From JBBQSN01 sp038213835 (GTDB lineage: Bacteria; Actinomycetota; Actinomycetes; Actinomycetales; CAWJMD01), in contig JBBQSN010000060.1 of NCBI GenBank assembly GCA_038213835.1, positions 1 through 19,029 of the forward strand: a stretch of 19,029 nucleotides of DNA, written 5' to 3'. This document shows, one piece after another, positions 7,428-14,356 of the stretch. Numbering within the stretch: the first letter of the stretch is position 1; every line of letters starts with the position of its first letter. Under the pieces are notes generated by a model that saw only the letters and a list, made by a program, of their open reading frames with translations, was not told where the DNA came from and did no database searches. Made by a program: the position numbers and the translations under genes.

Positions 7428-7651
7428 AGCTCGAAGACCTCCTCGCAGGTGACGACCCGCTCGCGCGGCCGGATCGCCGCGCCGAGGCGGTTGAGCATGG
7501 TGGTCTTGCCGGCCTGGGTCCCGCCGGAGACCAGGACGTTGAGCCCGGCGACCACGGCGGCGTCGAGGAAGTCGGCGCACTGCCGGGGGGGCGCCGAGCT
7601 CGACCAGGTCGTCGAGCCGGTCTGCCTTGACGACGAACTTGCGGATGTTGA
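7428..7651 (-). pseudogene. Internal fragment of cpaF (duplicate copy)
   Basis: 224 bases that match positions 5080-5305 of the intact cpaF almost exactly (about 97% by hand comparison). They cover codons ~159-234, including a complete Walker A loop (SGGTQAGKTT) and the TCEEVFEL segment. A run of G at about 7585-7591 replaces the original GGTGAGGGT and leaves the copy two bases shorter, so the frame shifts inside the fragment. Similarity ends sharply on both sides and there is no start. It is therefore a non-functional remnant in the same orientation as the real gene. Confidence 0.85.
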
Positions 7652-8001
7652 CCGTCCGTCTCTAGATGTACCAGTCACGGACGGGGACGAGCACGCAGGC
7701 AGGAGGCGACCGCAGGCCGATCCCTCCCGCCGTGGCCCGGATGAAGCCACCCGCTGTCCCAGATGGCACCCAACCCCGGCGCTGCCGCCCATCGGCCTTC
7801 CATGTGGCTCCCCCTGCTGACCCAGCCCCCCGGGTACCCGTCGATCGCGATGAGCACGCCGCGGTGGTGCGCACTCGTCGACTGGCTCGAGGCCGCCACT
7901 CGCAATCTCGCTCAGCGCAAGCCCGCGCACTCACGAGCCCGCTGATACCGGACTCAACGAACAGCGAGAAGCAGATCCCGCAGGCGGATCCGATGCGGCG
8001 A
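7652..8001. other. Decayed stretch with a possible DUF429 scrap
   Basis: No intact gene. On the minus strand at about 7820-7870 the frame reads GVLIAIDGYPGGWV, resembling the N-terminal signature of DUF429 (predicted RNase H-like nuclease) proteins, which begin with a GIDGxPxGW-type strand. The downstream part does not continue in that family, and a neighbouring frame ends cleanly at 7662. This is probably a deleted remnant, with low certainty. Confidence 0.3.
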
Positions 8002-8361
8002 CTACTCCCAGGGCTGCTGGGGATCGAGGTGTCGTTGGAGTTCCATTGCGTCGTGGAGGACCCGTCCGACGATTAGGACGTCACCGTCGCGGCGGCAGAT
8101 CAAGAAGTGCCGCGGGTGGTGGACAGTACCGCCGGGCGAGCGAGTGCGGCTCTGCGCGAGATGCCATGAGAACACCCCGTCACCCAGCTCAGGACGGACC
8201 CTCCGCCCAAACTCGTCGCTGCGCGTGGCCGCGTCCCGGATAGCCGTGCCGATCAGTGCCTCGTAGCGCTTGCGTGCTTCCTCACCGAACTGGTCGTGCG
8301 ACCAGGCGAGGATCGAGACGATGTCGGACTGGGCGGCAAGGGTAAGGCGATACCTCGCCAT
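8002..8361 (-). CDS. parE: ParE/RelE-superfamily toxin
   Basis: 119 aa cytoplasmic toxin of a type II toxin-antitoxin pair. It has the ParE layout: MARYRLTLAAQSDIVSILAW (a strand, then the first helix), a second helix with FGEEARKRYEALI, a basic centre with Arg-rich strands (HFLICRRDGDVLIVGRVLH) and the typical ending RVLHDAMELQRHL (about 99-111). ParE proteins usually inhibit DNA gyrase; for this one the target is inferred. The ATG at 8361 overlaps the antitoxin TGA by one base (TGATG), so the two are translationally coupled. The length is slightly above the usual ~100 aa because of a C-terminal tail. Confidence 0.85.
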   Translation of the reverse strand: MARYRLTLAAQSDIVSILAWSHDQFGEEARKRYEALIGTAIRDAATRSDEFGRRVRPELGDGVFSWHLAQSRTRSPGGTVHHPRHFLICRRDGDVLIVGRVLHDAMELQRHLDPQQPWE

Positions 8362-8648
8362 CAGCCCGCTGACAGCGTCTTGGCCGCGCGGACGCCAAGC
8401 TGCCCGACGAAGTCGTCGAGGGACTCGTCATCTACTTCATCGAAACGCCCCGAGGCGAGATCCGCCCAGCCCTGTTCGGCGGCTTGGCGCAGGACGGCAA
8501 CCTTGGCCGCCTCTTCGGCTTGTTGGCGCTCCAAGAGTCGAAGACCTTCGCGAAGCACTTCACTGGCGTTCTGGTAGCGCCCAGACTTCACCAGCGACTC
8601 AACGAGTTCGTGCTGGTGCTGACTCAGAACGACGTTTCTTGTCGCCAC
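8361..8648 (-). CDS. parD: ParD-family antitoxin
   Basis: 95 aa. The N-terminal ribbon-helix-helix (about 1-45; VVLSQHQHELVESLVKSGRY then NASEVLREGLRLLE) binds DNA and would autoregulate the pair. The acidic, helical C-terminal half (about 50-95) should wrap the toxin. I chose the GTG at 8648 because GGAGGT lies seven bases upstream; the frame is open further upstream but would cross the promoter. It precedes parE and overlaps it by one base, the standard antitoxin-first order. Confidence 0.87.
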   Translation of the reverse strand: MATRNVVLSQHQHELVESLVKSGRYQNASEVLREGLRLLERQQAEEAAKVAVLRQAAEQGWADLASGRFDEVDDESLDDFVGQLGVRAAKTLSAG

Positions 8649-8667
8649 GGCGACCACCTCCGTTGGC

Positions 8668-8673
8668 AGTATA
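8668..8673 (-). promoter_or_regulatory. -10 box of the parDE promoter
   Basis: TATACT on the minus strand (8673-8668) lies 19 bases before the parD GTG, leaving a leader just long enough for the GGAGGT ribosome site. No convincing -35 hexamer is visible 16-18 bases upstream. The pair may depend on an extended -10 or on poor basal transcription with autorepression. Confidence 0.45.
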
Positions 8674-9002
8674 TGCCATCGCACGAACGCTGGTTCGGAT
8701 CGTCGCAAGCCGATCCGCTTGTGGGACGCCCGTATCAAGTTCGTATGGCGACTGCACCGGTCAGATCGCTGATGAGCGCAGGTTCACGCACGACGCCCGG
8801 CGTGCCCTGGCATCTGGCAGATGGCTCGCGGCCAAGATGCATGGCCGGGTGCACGACCATGGATGCTCCGGTTCGTAGGACGCCTGGCACGCCCTTGCCA
8901 CGCCGACGCGCGGGGCGGATAGTCGCCGGTGTCAGCCCTCGTCGCGGGACCCCTCACCGCTGCCCGCAGCGGGTCCCTCACGTCCTGGGAGGAGGATCGG
9001 CT
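8674..9002. other. Divergent intergenic region between parD and the methyltransferase
   Basis: About 330 bases without a supported gene. It must hold the promoters of both divergent genes; only the parD -10 is recognisable. The plus-strand frame in front of the methyltransferase is open for a long way but shows no protein-like content. Confidence 0.4.
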
Positions 9003-9824
9003 ATGACAGCTCCGACCTGGCACCATGGCGTCACTGCGCGTTGGTGGGCTGAGTTCAACACTTCCGGCCCTGAGATCGAGTACTTCCGCCGCCACGTCGA
9101 GCCCGGGCAGCCGGCACTCGACCTCGCGTGCGGCACCGGCAGGCTTCTGCTCCCGTACCTCCGCGACGGCCTCGACGTGGACGGCTGCGACGTTTCGGCG
9201 GACATGATCGCGCTTTGCCGGGAGGCGGCCGAGCGCGAGGGCCTCGCGCCCAGCCTTTACACGCAGCCCAAGCACCACCTCGATATTCCGCGTCGCTACC
9301 GGACGATCTTCATGTGCGGCGCGCTCGGCGTAGGCAGCACCCGCGCCGAGGACATGCAAGCGTTCGAAAGGGTCTACGGGCACCTCGAGCCGGGCGGCAT
9401 GTTCGTCCTCGACAACGAGGTTCCGTACGCGGATGGCAACGGTTGGGAGCTCTGGCCGACGGAGGGCCGCGAAACCCTCCCGCGTGCTCGGCGGCCGCCA
9501 GGGGGCCGGGATGTCGGCGCGGACGGGGCCGAGTACGAACTCCGCTCCCGTGTGCTCGACCTCGATCCGCTCGAGCAGAGGATGACGATGGAGATGCAGG
9601 CCTTCATGTGGCGCGACGGCGAGCTCGTCGCGGCGGATGAGCAACTGTTGACCCTGACGCTCTACTTCAAGGACGAGATCGTGCTGATGCTGGAGCGGGC
9701 GGGCTTCGTGGAGGTCACCGTCGGGGCCGCACTCACGGACGCCGAGCCCACCGCTGCCCACGACTTCCTGGTCTACACAGCACGGCGACCGGCGGGGGCA
9801 TCTTCCGCGAATGCACGCGTATAG
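9003..9824 (+). CDS. Class I SAM-dependent methyltransferase
   Basis: 273 aa, soluble. SAM-binding motif I is ALDLACGTGRLLL (38-50), followed by an acidic loop DVDGCDVSADMIALC (58-72) equivalent to motif II, a motif-IV-like strand TIFMCGALGV (101-110) and a post-motif LEPGGMFVLDNEV (128-140). The C-terminal region is a mixed sheet typical of small-molecule methyltransferases. The substrate cannot be told. I chose the ATG at 9003 because GGGAGGAGG lies at 8987-8995, although the frame is open far upstream. It stands alone in the accessory zone, between the toxin-antitoxin pair and insertion-sequence remains. Confidence 0.85.
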   Translation: MTAPTWHHGVTARWWAEFNTSGPEIEYFRRHVEPGQPALDLACGTGRLLLPYLRDGLDVDGCDVSADMIALCREAAEREGLAPSLYTQPKHHLDIPRRYRTIFMCGALGVGSTRAEDMQAFERVYGHLEPGGMFVLDNEVPYADGNGWELWPTEGRETLPRARRPPGGRDVGADGAEYELRSRVLDLDPLEQRMTMEMQAFMWRDGELVAADEQLLTLTLYFKDEIVLMLERAGFVEVTVGAALTDAEPTAAHDFLVYTARRPAGASSANARV

Positions 9825-9904
9825 CGCGTGCCGGGTTTCCGAGCACCTGGATGGCGTCGCCGACGTCCTCAGGAGATCGTTGCCGATCAGGCTTGGCGCC
9901 GGCG

Positions 9905-10084
9905 GCGGCGCGGGCCCGCGGGCACGCCGGCAACCACCGACTGCACGATCGATGGCTGCGCTTCGAGGAGCGCAAGAAGCGGACCGTGATCGCGAACGTA
10001 GCCGTCGCCCGCGAGCTCGCCGGCTGGTGCTGGTCGCTCGCCATCCTCGAGGAACCCCAAGCCACGGGAGGGCGCCGACGGTAG
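9905..10084 (+). pseudogene. IS110-family transposase remnant (C-terminal end)
   Basis: The plus frame ending at 10084 reads HRLHDRWLRFEERKKRT (from about 9935) and then VIANVAVARELAGWCWSLAI. This matches the extreme C-terminus of IS110/IS1111 transposases, whose last conserved block is a LxxR(W)xxL-KK-AVARELAGFxWAI pattern. The catalytic DEDD domain and the Ser-containing transposase_20 domain are missing, and no start is present. It is a dead fragment left by an earlier insertion, next to the later IS630 insertion. Confidence 0.7.
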
Positions 10085-10186
10085 CCCCCGCCACATGGCG
10101 GGAGTCCCTGTCCGAGAGGGCAACCCGCCCCCAGCCAGCAGCCGGCCGGTACCACGTTGGCGGCAGAGCGTGGAGTGACCCGCGAT

Positions 10187-11278
10187 CTAGTGTCCTGCAC
10201 CGGAGATTCGCGATAGAAGTCGTCCGAGGGACTCGAGGATCTCTTCGGCGGTCTTGGTCCAGATGAAGGGTCTTGGTTTGGTGTTCCAGTTGGTGACCCA
10301 GGTGCGGATGTCGGCTTCGAGGGCTTGGACGGATTGGTGGCTGCCGCGGCGGATCATCTCGTCGGTGATGAAGGCGAACCAGTGCTCGACCTGGTTGAGC
10401 CAGCTGGAACTCGTTGGGGTGAAGTGGATCTGGAAGCGTGGGTGCTTGGCCAGCCAGGCGTTGACTGCTGGTGTCTTGTGGGTGCCGTAGTTGTCGCAGA
10501 CCAGGTGCACGTCCAGGTGAGCGGGGACCTGGGCGTCGATCTTGGCCAGGAACTTCTTGAACTCGACCGCTCGGTGGCGGCGGTGGATCGAGGAGATCAC
10601 GGTGCCGTCGTCGATGTTGAAGGCCGCGAACAGGCTGGTCACCCCGTGCCGGACGTAGTCGTGGGTCCGGCGTTCGGGCATGCCAGGCATCATCGGCAGT
10701 ACCGGTGAGCTGCGGGCCAGCGCCTGCACCTGGCTCTTCTCATCCATGCACAGCACGACTGCGCACTCGGGCGGGTTCAGGTAGAGGCCGACGACGTCGA
10801 AGACCTTCTCCACGAACAGTGGGTCGGTGGACAGCTTGAACGTGTCGACCCGGTGCGGCTTGAGGTCGAACGCCTTCCAGATCCGCCCGATCGTGCTCTT
10901 GGACAGTCCTGACTTCTCGGCCATGGAGGCCCGGGACCAGTGCGTGGCACCCTTGGGGGTCGCCTCCAACGTCGCGACCACCACGGCCTCGACCTGGTCG
11001 GCACTGATCGAGGGCGGCCGGCCCGGGCGGGGCTCGTCGACCAGCCCGTCCAGGCGATCGGTCACGAACCGGGCCCGCCACTTGCCGACCGTGCCCTCAG
11101 AGCAGCCCAACCGCGAAGCGACGCCCTTGTTGTCCAGGCCGTCGGCGCACGCCAGCACGATCCGCGATCGCAGCGCCAGTGACTGCGCGGACTTGGCCCG
11201 ACGGGACCACTTCGTGAGCTGCTCACGCTCGTCGTCGCTGAGCGTCAACGGGGTCTTGGGTCGTCCTGTTCTGGGCAC
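10187..11278 (-). CDS. IS630-family transposase
   Basis: 363 aa, apparently intact. Residues 1-140 hold helix-turn-helix domains (SQSLALRSRIVLACADGLDN... and the GCSEGTVGKWRARF recognition region near 58-71). The DDE catalytic triad is visible as Asp179 (CMDEKSQ), Asp262 (CDNYGTHK) and Glu298 (NQVEHWF), in the usual IS630 spacing with 35 residues between the second Asp and the Glu. The start is GTG at 11278. The stop codon TAG at 10189-10187 lies across the element boundary: TA is the duplicated target and the final G comes from the flanking CTAG site. It probably cuts and pastes the 1134-bp element into TA targets. Confidence 0.93.
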   Translation of the reverse strand: MPRTGRPKTPLTLSDDEREQLTKWSRRAKSAQSLALRSRIVLACADGLDNKGVASRLGCSEGTVGKWRARFVTDRLDGLVDEPRPGRPPSISADQVEAVVVATLEATPKGATHWSRASMAEKSGLSKSTIGRIWKAFDLKPHRVDTFKLSTDPLFVEKVFDVVGLYLNPPECAVVLCMDEKSQVQALARSSPVLPMMPGMPERRTHDYVRHGVTSLFAAFNIDDGTVISSIHRRHRAVEFKKFLAKIDAQVPAHLDVHLVCDNYGTHKTPAVNAWLAKHPRFQIHFTPTSSSWLNQVEHWFAFITDEMIRRGSHQSVQALEADIRTWVTNWNTKPRPFIWTKTAEEILESLGRLLSRISGAGH

Positions 11279-11323
11279 ACCACCAGTCTACGACTTATGT
11301 AGCGAATTACCGGCGCGACACAC
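10190..11323 (-). mobile_element. Complete IS630-family insertion sequence
   Basis: 1134 bp. Imperfect terminal inverted repeats lie at 10190-10223 and 11290-11323; 25 of 34 positions match by hand, and the ends share GTGT, CCGG, ATTCGC and AAGTCGT. The target TA is duplicated at 10188-10189 and 11324-11325. Removing the element and one TA restores ...GATCTAGATTC..., so it inserted into CTAG, the preferred site reported for IS630. The intact ends and open frame suggest a recent insertion. Confidence 0.9.
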
Positions 11324-11325
11324 TA

Positions 11326-11683
11326 GATTCTCGGCGTCGAAGTTCTCCTCCGGGTCGATGCAGTCGTTTGGTTGGTCCCGAAGCGCGACCCAGACAGGAT
11401 CCCCTCGACGGCGCACCAGAAAGGGCGGGGCGAAGACCGTGCAGTCATCAGCAACGAAGCGGTCCAGCACGAAGCGAAGATCGCGCAGGACACTCTCCAC
11501 CCAAGGGCGAGGCTCGTCCAACTTGCCGGCGATCACGTCGACAGTGCCGGGTGCATCGGCAACGACATACTTGAGGGGCCACTTGCCAGCCAGCTCCACA
11601 GCGTTCTCCTCGACCACTCGCCGACTTGCGGCATCGGCACCGTGGCTGCCGCGCTTAACACGCAACGGGGACCCGGCCCGCAT
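11326..11683 (-). pseudogene. Unrecognised protein truncated by the IS630 insertion
   Basis: From the ATG at 11683 a minus-strand frame runs about 119 codons before it enters the IS630 end, where it reads a few more codons and stops at 11288. The sequence is protein-like (ELAGKWPLKYVVADAPGTVD, later FAPPFLVRRRGDPVWVALRD) with balanced hydrophobic strands, but I do not recognise the family. If the element is removed, the frame continues past AENLDRGSL on the left flank (10187 downward), consistent with a once longer gene. The true start may be further upstream, and no clear ribosome site is seen. Confidence 0.5.
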
Positions 11684-11978
11684 CCATCGAAACGCTGCGC
11701 AGTCATGGCCGCGCGGTCGAGCCGGTCCGTCACGTGCTGCGTACGCACGACTGCCTGGTAGCGCGCCGACCTAGCGGACCCGGCGCGCTCAGCGCCCGGT
11801 GGCTCGCACGACCACCAACCCCACGTCGCAAGATGCGGTCCGCGACATCGCCAGGTGCACCATCACCGGCGGGCGGCGTCAGTTGAGCGCTGAGGGCCCG
11901 GTACGCGCGTCGCCGAACGACGCCGCACCCCGCCGTACGGCCAACAAGACGTCAGCAGCCTCGACCAGCCCGTTGGTC
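11684..11978. other. Junction stretch without a supported gene
   Basis: About 295 bases between the interrupted frame and the cpaF 5' fragment. The minus frame from the interrupted protein stays open for some codons upstream without a start. Nothing else is recognisable. The sharp loss of cpaF similarity at 11979 marks a deletion or rearrangement junction here. Confidence 0.4.
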
Positions 11979-12246
11979 GCTCGTTGATCCAGACCTCCTC
12001 GACCCGCGGGTCGTCGAGGTACTGCTGCAGCGGGCCCAGACCGGCGACGACGTCGAGCACGGTCTTGACCATGGCGTTCGGGTCCGCCAGCGGCGGCAGC
12101 CCGCCGGACAGCGAGCGGGCGTCGTAGTCGGCGACGGCCTCCTCGACCAGCCGGCGGACGTCGACGACGTCGCGGGACGGGTCGACCCCTCGGCGGCGGA
12201 TGAGCTCGCGCACCTCGCCCTCGACGATCGTGACGGCGTCCACCAT
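11979..12246 (-). pseudogene. Truncated 5' copy of cpaF
   Basis: From the ATG at 12246 the first 89 codons match CpaF (MVDAVTIVEGEVRELIRRRG...). They are collinear with 5513-5780 of the intact gene without gaps, and I count about 19 differences in 268 bases, many of them silent. Most of the substitutions that do change the protein are clustered (PGAAV to PNAMV, VETEV to VEGEV), suggesting it was a working paralogue before truncation. After codon 89 the frame reads unrelated sequence and stops at 11863, so at most a ~127-residue protein without any ATPase motif could be made. It keeps its own ribosome site (GGGAGGGGG) and promoter. Confidence 0.85.
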
Positions 12247-12273
12247 GACCCCCTCCCGGCCGGTTCCGGCGAG

Positions 12274-12324
12274 AGTCTGGCAAACGCCAGCCACGCGCAT
12301 CAACCACTACCACCCGATAGGGTG
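12274..12324 (-). promoter_or_regulatory. Promoter and inverted repeat of the truncated cpaF copy
   Basis: Minus strand: CACCC-TATC-GGGTG (12324-12311), -35 TTGATG (12303-12298), an 18-base spacer, -10 CAGACT (12279-12274), then the ribosome site and the ATG at 12246. It is the exact counterpart of 5806-5856, with the same spacings and both repeat arms unchanged. The -10 is weaker than in the intact copy (CAGACT against CATACT), which may reduce its strength. Confidence 0.5.
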
Positions 12325-12326
12325 AA

Positions 12327-12624
12327 CACAGCATCATGCATCGGCGGCCGTGGGATGCTCGGGTGATGACAGCGTGTGGCTGCGAGTGTCCCGGACCTGC
12401 GGGCGAGATGGTCAGGAGCCGCAGCGAAGGCGCCACGGGGTCCGTGTGCAGGCGGCATCAGCCGGACGTTCGGAGCTCCCCTGCTACCACCTGGCGCGCC
12501 ATCGACGTGTGCGCTTCACCTTGGCGGTGTCGACCCGCCCGGCGATCGGCGCAGAGGTGTTCCGCGTGCCCAGGTGGACGACCGGCGCCGACGCGGCTTC
12601 GGCCGCAGCAGGGCGCCTCGCCGC
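12327..12624. other. Intergenic stretch, nothing recognised
   Basis: About 300 bases between the truncated cpaF promoter and the end of the MFS gene. Short open frames exist on both strands, but none has a ribosome site plus a recognisable protein. One minus-strand frame near 12480-12600 reads VVHLGTRNTSAPIAGRVDTA without a start, possibly another scrap. Confidence 0.4.
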
Positions 12625-13809
12625 TCACGCCGTCCGTAGCCGCCCGGACCGCGCGCGCGTGAGGAGCATCAGGCCGGCACCCACCGCGACGACGACCGCC
12701 GCGGCCGCGAACGCGCCGCCGAGGCCGGCGGGGCCGGCCAGGCCCCCCAGCAGCAGCGGCCCGAGCCCGAGCCCGATGTCGACCATGATCGAGAAGGCAG
12801 CTGCGGCCGAACCGCCGCGCGAGGCCGGGACCCGGTCCAGGACCACCCGGTAGGCGGCCGGGGTCAGCAGCGAGACCCCGAGTCCCAGCAGTACCGCCCC
12901 CGGGTACAACCAGCCACCCGACGGCGCTCCGGCCATGACGGCGAGACCCGTCGCCGCCAGCAGCAGCGACCAGGCGGCCACGAGCTCGGCCGACCAACGG
13001 TCGGCGATCCTGGCCAGTGCGAGGCGGCTCGCCACGACGACGGCGCCGTAGGCGGCGAGCACGCCTCCTGCTCCGCCCAGCCCGAGCTCCCGGGCGTAGA
13101 TCGCGACGAAGGCCAGGAAGCCCGCGGCGCCCACGAGCCCGCACACGAACGCTGCGCCAGGCGCCAGCAGACGGCCGACCGCCAAGGGCGCCGCGAGGTC
13201 GGACCCGTCCTCGGCCGGGCCGGCCAGGACCACCCGGCGGGGCAGGGACGAGGCGAGTGCGGTGGCAAGCCCGCCGAGGGCCGCAGCCCCCGTCCACGCC
13301 GCGGGGTACCCGCCCACCCGCAGCAGCTGCTCACCGACGGCGGGTCCCACCGCGATGCCGAGGTACAGCCCCAGCGAGTTGTAGCTGAGGGCCTCGCCCA
13401 CCCGCTCGGCCGGGGCGAGCGCGGCGAGCAGGGTGATGCCGCCGACGAAGTACACGGCCTCCGCCGCCCCCAGCAGCACCCGCAGGCCCAGCAGCGCGCC
13501 GTAGTCGTCGACGACGAGGTGAGCGGCCGCGACCAGGGCGAAGAGGGCACCGCCGACCTGCATGAGGCGGCGAAGGTCCAAGCGGTCGGCCGCCCGGCCG
13601 GCCAGCGGACGCAGCAGCAGCGCGGAGATGCTGAAGGCCCCGACCACGAGCCCGACCCGACCCGCGTCCGCACCCAGTTCCTCGCCGGCGTACAGCGGCA
13701 CCACCGGGATGAACACCCCCAGCGCGGTGAAGTAGGCCAGCTCCGAAACGGTCAGCAGCAGGAAGGCGGGCGTCAGCAGCCTTCCGTCGCCCGCCGGGTG
13801 GGTCACCAC
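12625..13809 (-). CDS. Major facilitator superfamily transporter
   Basis: 394 aa with 12 predicted membrane helices in two six-helix halves split by a loop around residues 195-210 (LPRRVVLAGPAEDGSDLAAP). The MFS signature between helices 2 and 3 reads RPLAGRAADRLDLRRL (about 67-82), close to the G-x3-D-R-x-G-R-R/K consensus. It resembles drug or sugar efflux proteins of the inner membrane; the substrate is unknown. The start is one of two adjacent GTG codons (13809 or 13806). It lies downstream of a broken alpha/beta-hydrolase gene and a terminator-like hairpin, so it probably has its own promoter. Confidence 0.87.
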   Translation of the reverse strand: MVTHPAGDGRLLTPAFLLLTVSELAYFTALGVFIPVVPLYAGEELGADAGRVGLVVGAFSISALLLRPLAGRAADRLDLRRLMQVGGALFALVAAAHLVVDDYGALLGLRVLLGAAEAVYFVGGITLLAALAPAERVGEALSYNSLGLYLGIAVGPAVGEQLLRVGGYPAAWTGAAALGGLATALASSLPRRVVLAGPAEDGSDLAAPLAVGRLLAPGAAFVCGLVGAAGFLAFVAIYARELGLGGAGGVLAAYGAVVVASRLALARIADRWSAELVAAWSLLLAATGLAVMAGAPSGGWLYPGAVLLGLGVSLLTPAAYRVVLDRVPASRGGSAAAAFSIMVDIGLGLGPLLLGGLAGPAGLGGAFAAAAVVVAVGAGLMLLTRARSGRLRTA

Positions 13810-13847
13810 GAGACAGGCGGGGCGGCCGTGCCGATGAGTACGGCCCT

Positions 13848-14240
13848 ACCCATCGCCACCGGCCAGGAACTCGTCGTCGACGTGGGACAGCAGCTGCGGC
13901 TGGGCTCGGGGGCCGTGGGCAGGTGGATGCGGCTGTCCAGCACCACCAGCCGGCTGTCCGGGACCAGGGCGGCCAGCCCCCGGGCCTGCCCGAGCGGCAC
14001 AGGGACATCGTCTCGGGAGTGGATGATCAAGGCCGGGCATGTGACCTGTCGCGACGTCGGCCACGCCGATGATCAGCCTGCACCGCGGCCCGGTCCAGGT
14101 CCTCGGGCGACAAAGGCGTGCAGCATCTTCCGCTGCGGCGACGTCGACGACGACGCACACTCGTGGTGGGCCAGCTGCAGGTACCGCGCCGCACGACCGT
14201 CCCGGTTCCGCCGCGACCAGGTCCTCACGAACATGTCACC
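13848..14240 (-). pseudogene. Frameshifted alpha/beta-hydrolase C-terminal remnant
   Basis: Minus-strand pieces in different frames add up to the C-terminal part of an alpha/beta-hydrolase of the kind often attached to LuxR or adenylate-cyclase regulators. FVRTWSRRNRDGRAARYLQL (about 14235-14176) is followed, after at least two frameshifts, by QVTCPALIIHSRDDVPVPLG (about 14052-13993), where the Asp of the catalytic triad is expected. It ends with LVVLDSRIHLPTAPEP, containing the final His. The N-terminal part with the nucleophile is missing. There is no usable start, so this is a dead gene. Confidence 0.65.
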
Positions 14241-14260
14241 AGACGCTACCCGTAGAAACC

Positions 14261-14304
14261 ACGACCACAGCGGCACCGGCGATCGCAGGTGCCGCTGTGG
14301 TCGT
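14261..14304. terminator. Long perfect hairpin, terminator of the cupin operon
   Basis: ACGACCACAGCGGCACC (14261-14277) pairs perfectly with GGTGCCGCTGTGGTCGT (14288-14304), a 17-bp stem. The 10-base loop GGCGATCGCA itself contains the palindrome GCGATCGC. It lies about 52 bases after the cupin stop on the minus strand and is followed there by GGTTTCTAC, a weak T-rich tail. It most likely ends the regulator-tautomerase-cupin transcript. Confidence 0.75.
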
Positions 14305-14356
14305 CCCTGGACGAGCGGCCGTCGGCCCCCCTCTCAGGTCGCTGCGGTGATCCGGC

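Noticed and set aside
7585..7591. Run of seven G as a programmed frameshift site
   Set aside because: It lies in a fragment with no start and no continuation, so a mutation in a dead copy is the simpler explanation.
8784..10094. Long minus-strand frame opposite the methyltransferase
   Set aside because: Antisense to a methyltransferase with a strong ribosome site and intact SAM motif; the frame has no recognisable motif.
11863..12303. A 146-codon frame containing the cpaF 5' copy, as a functional gene
   Set aside because: It lacks every ATPase motif and its last ~40 codons are unrelated sequence; treated as a pseudogene.
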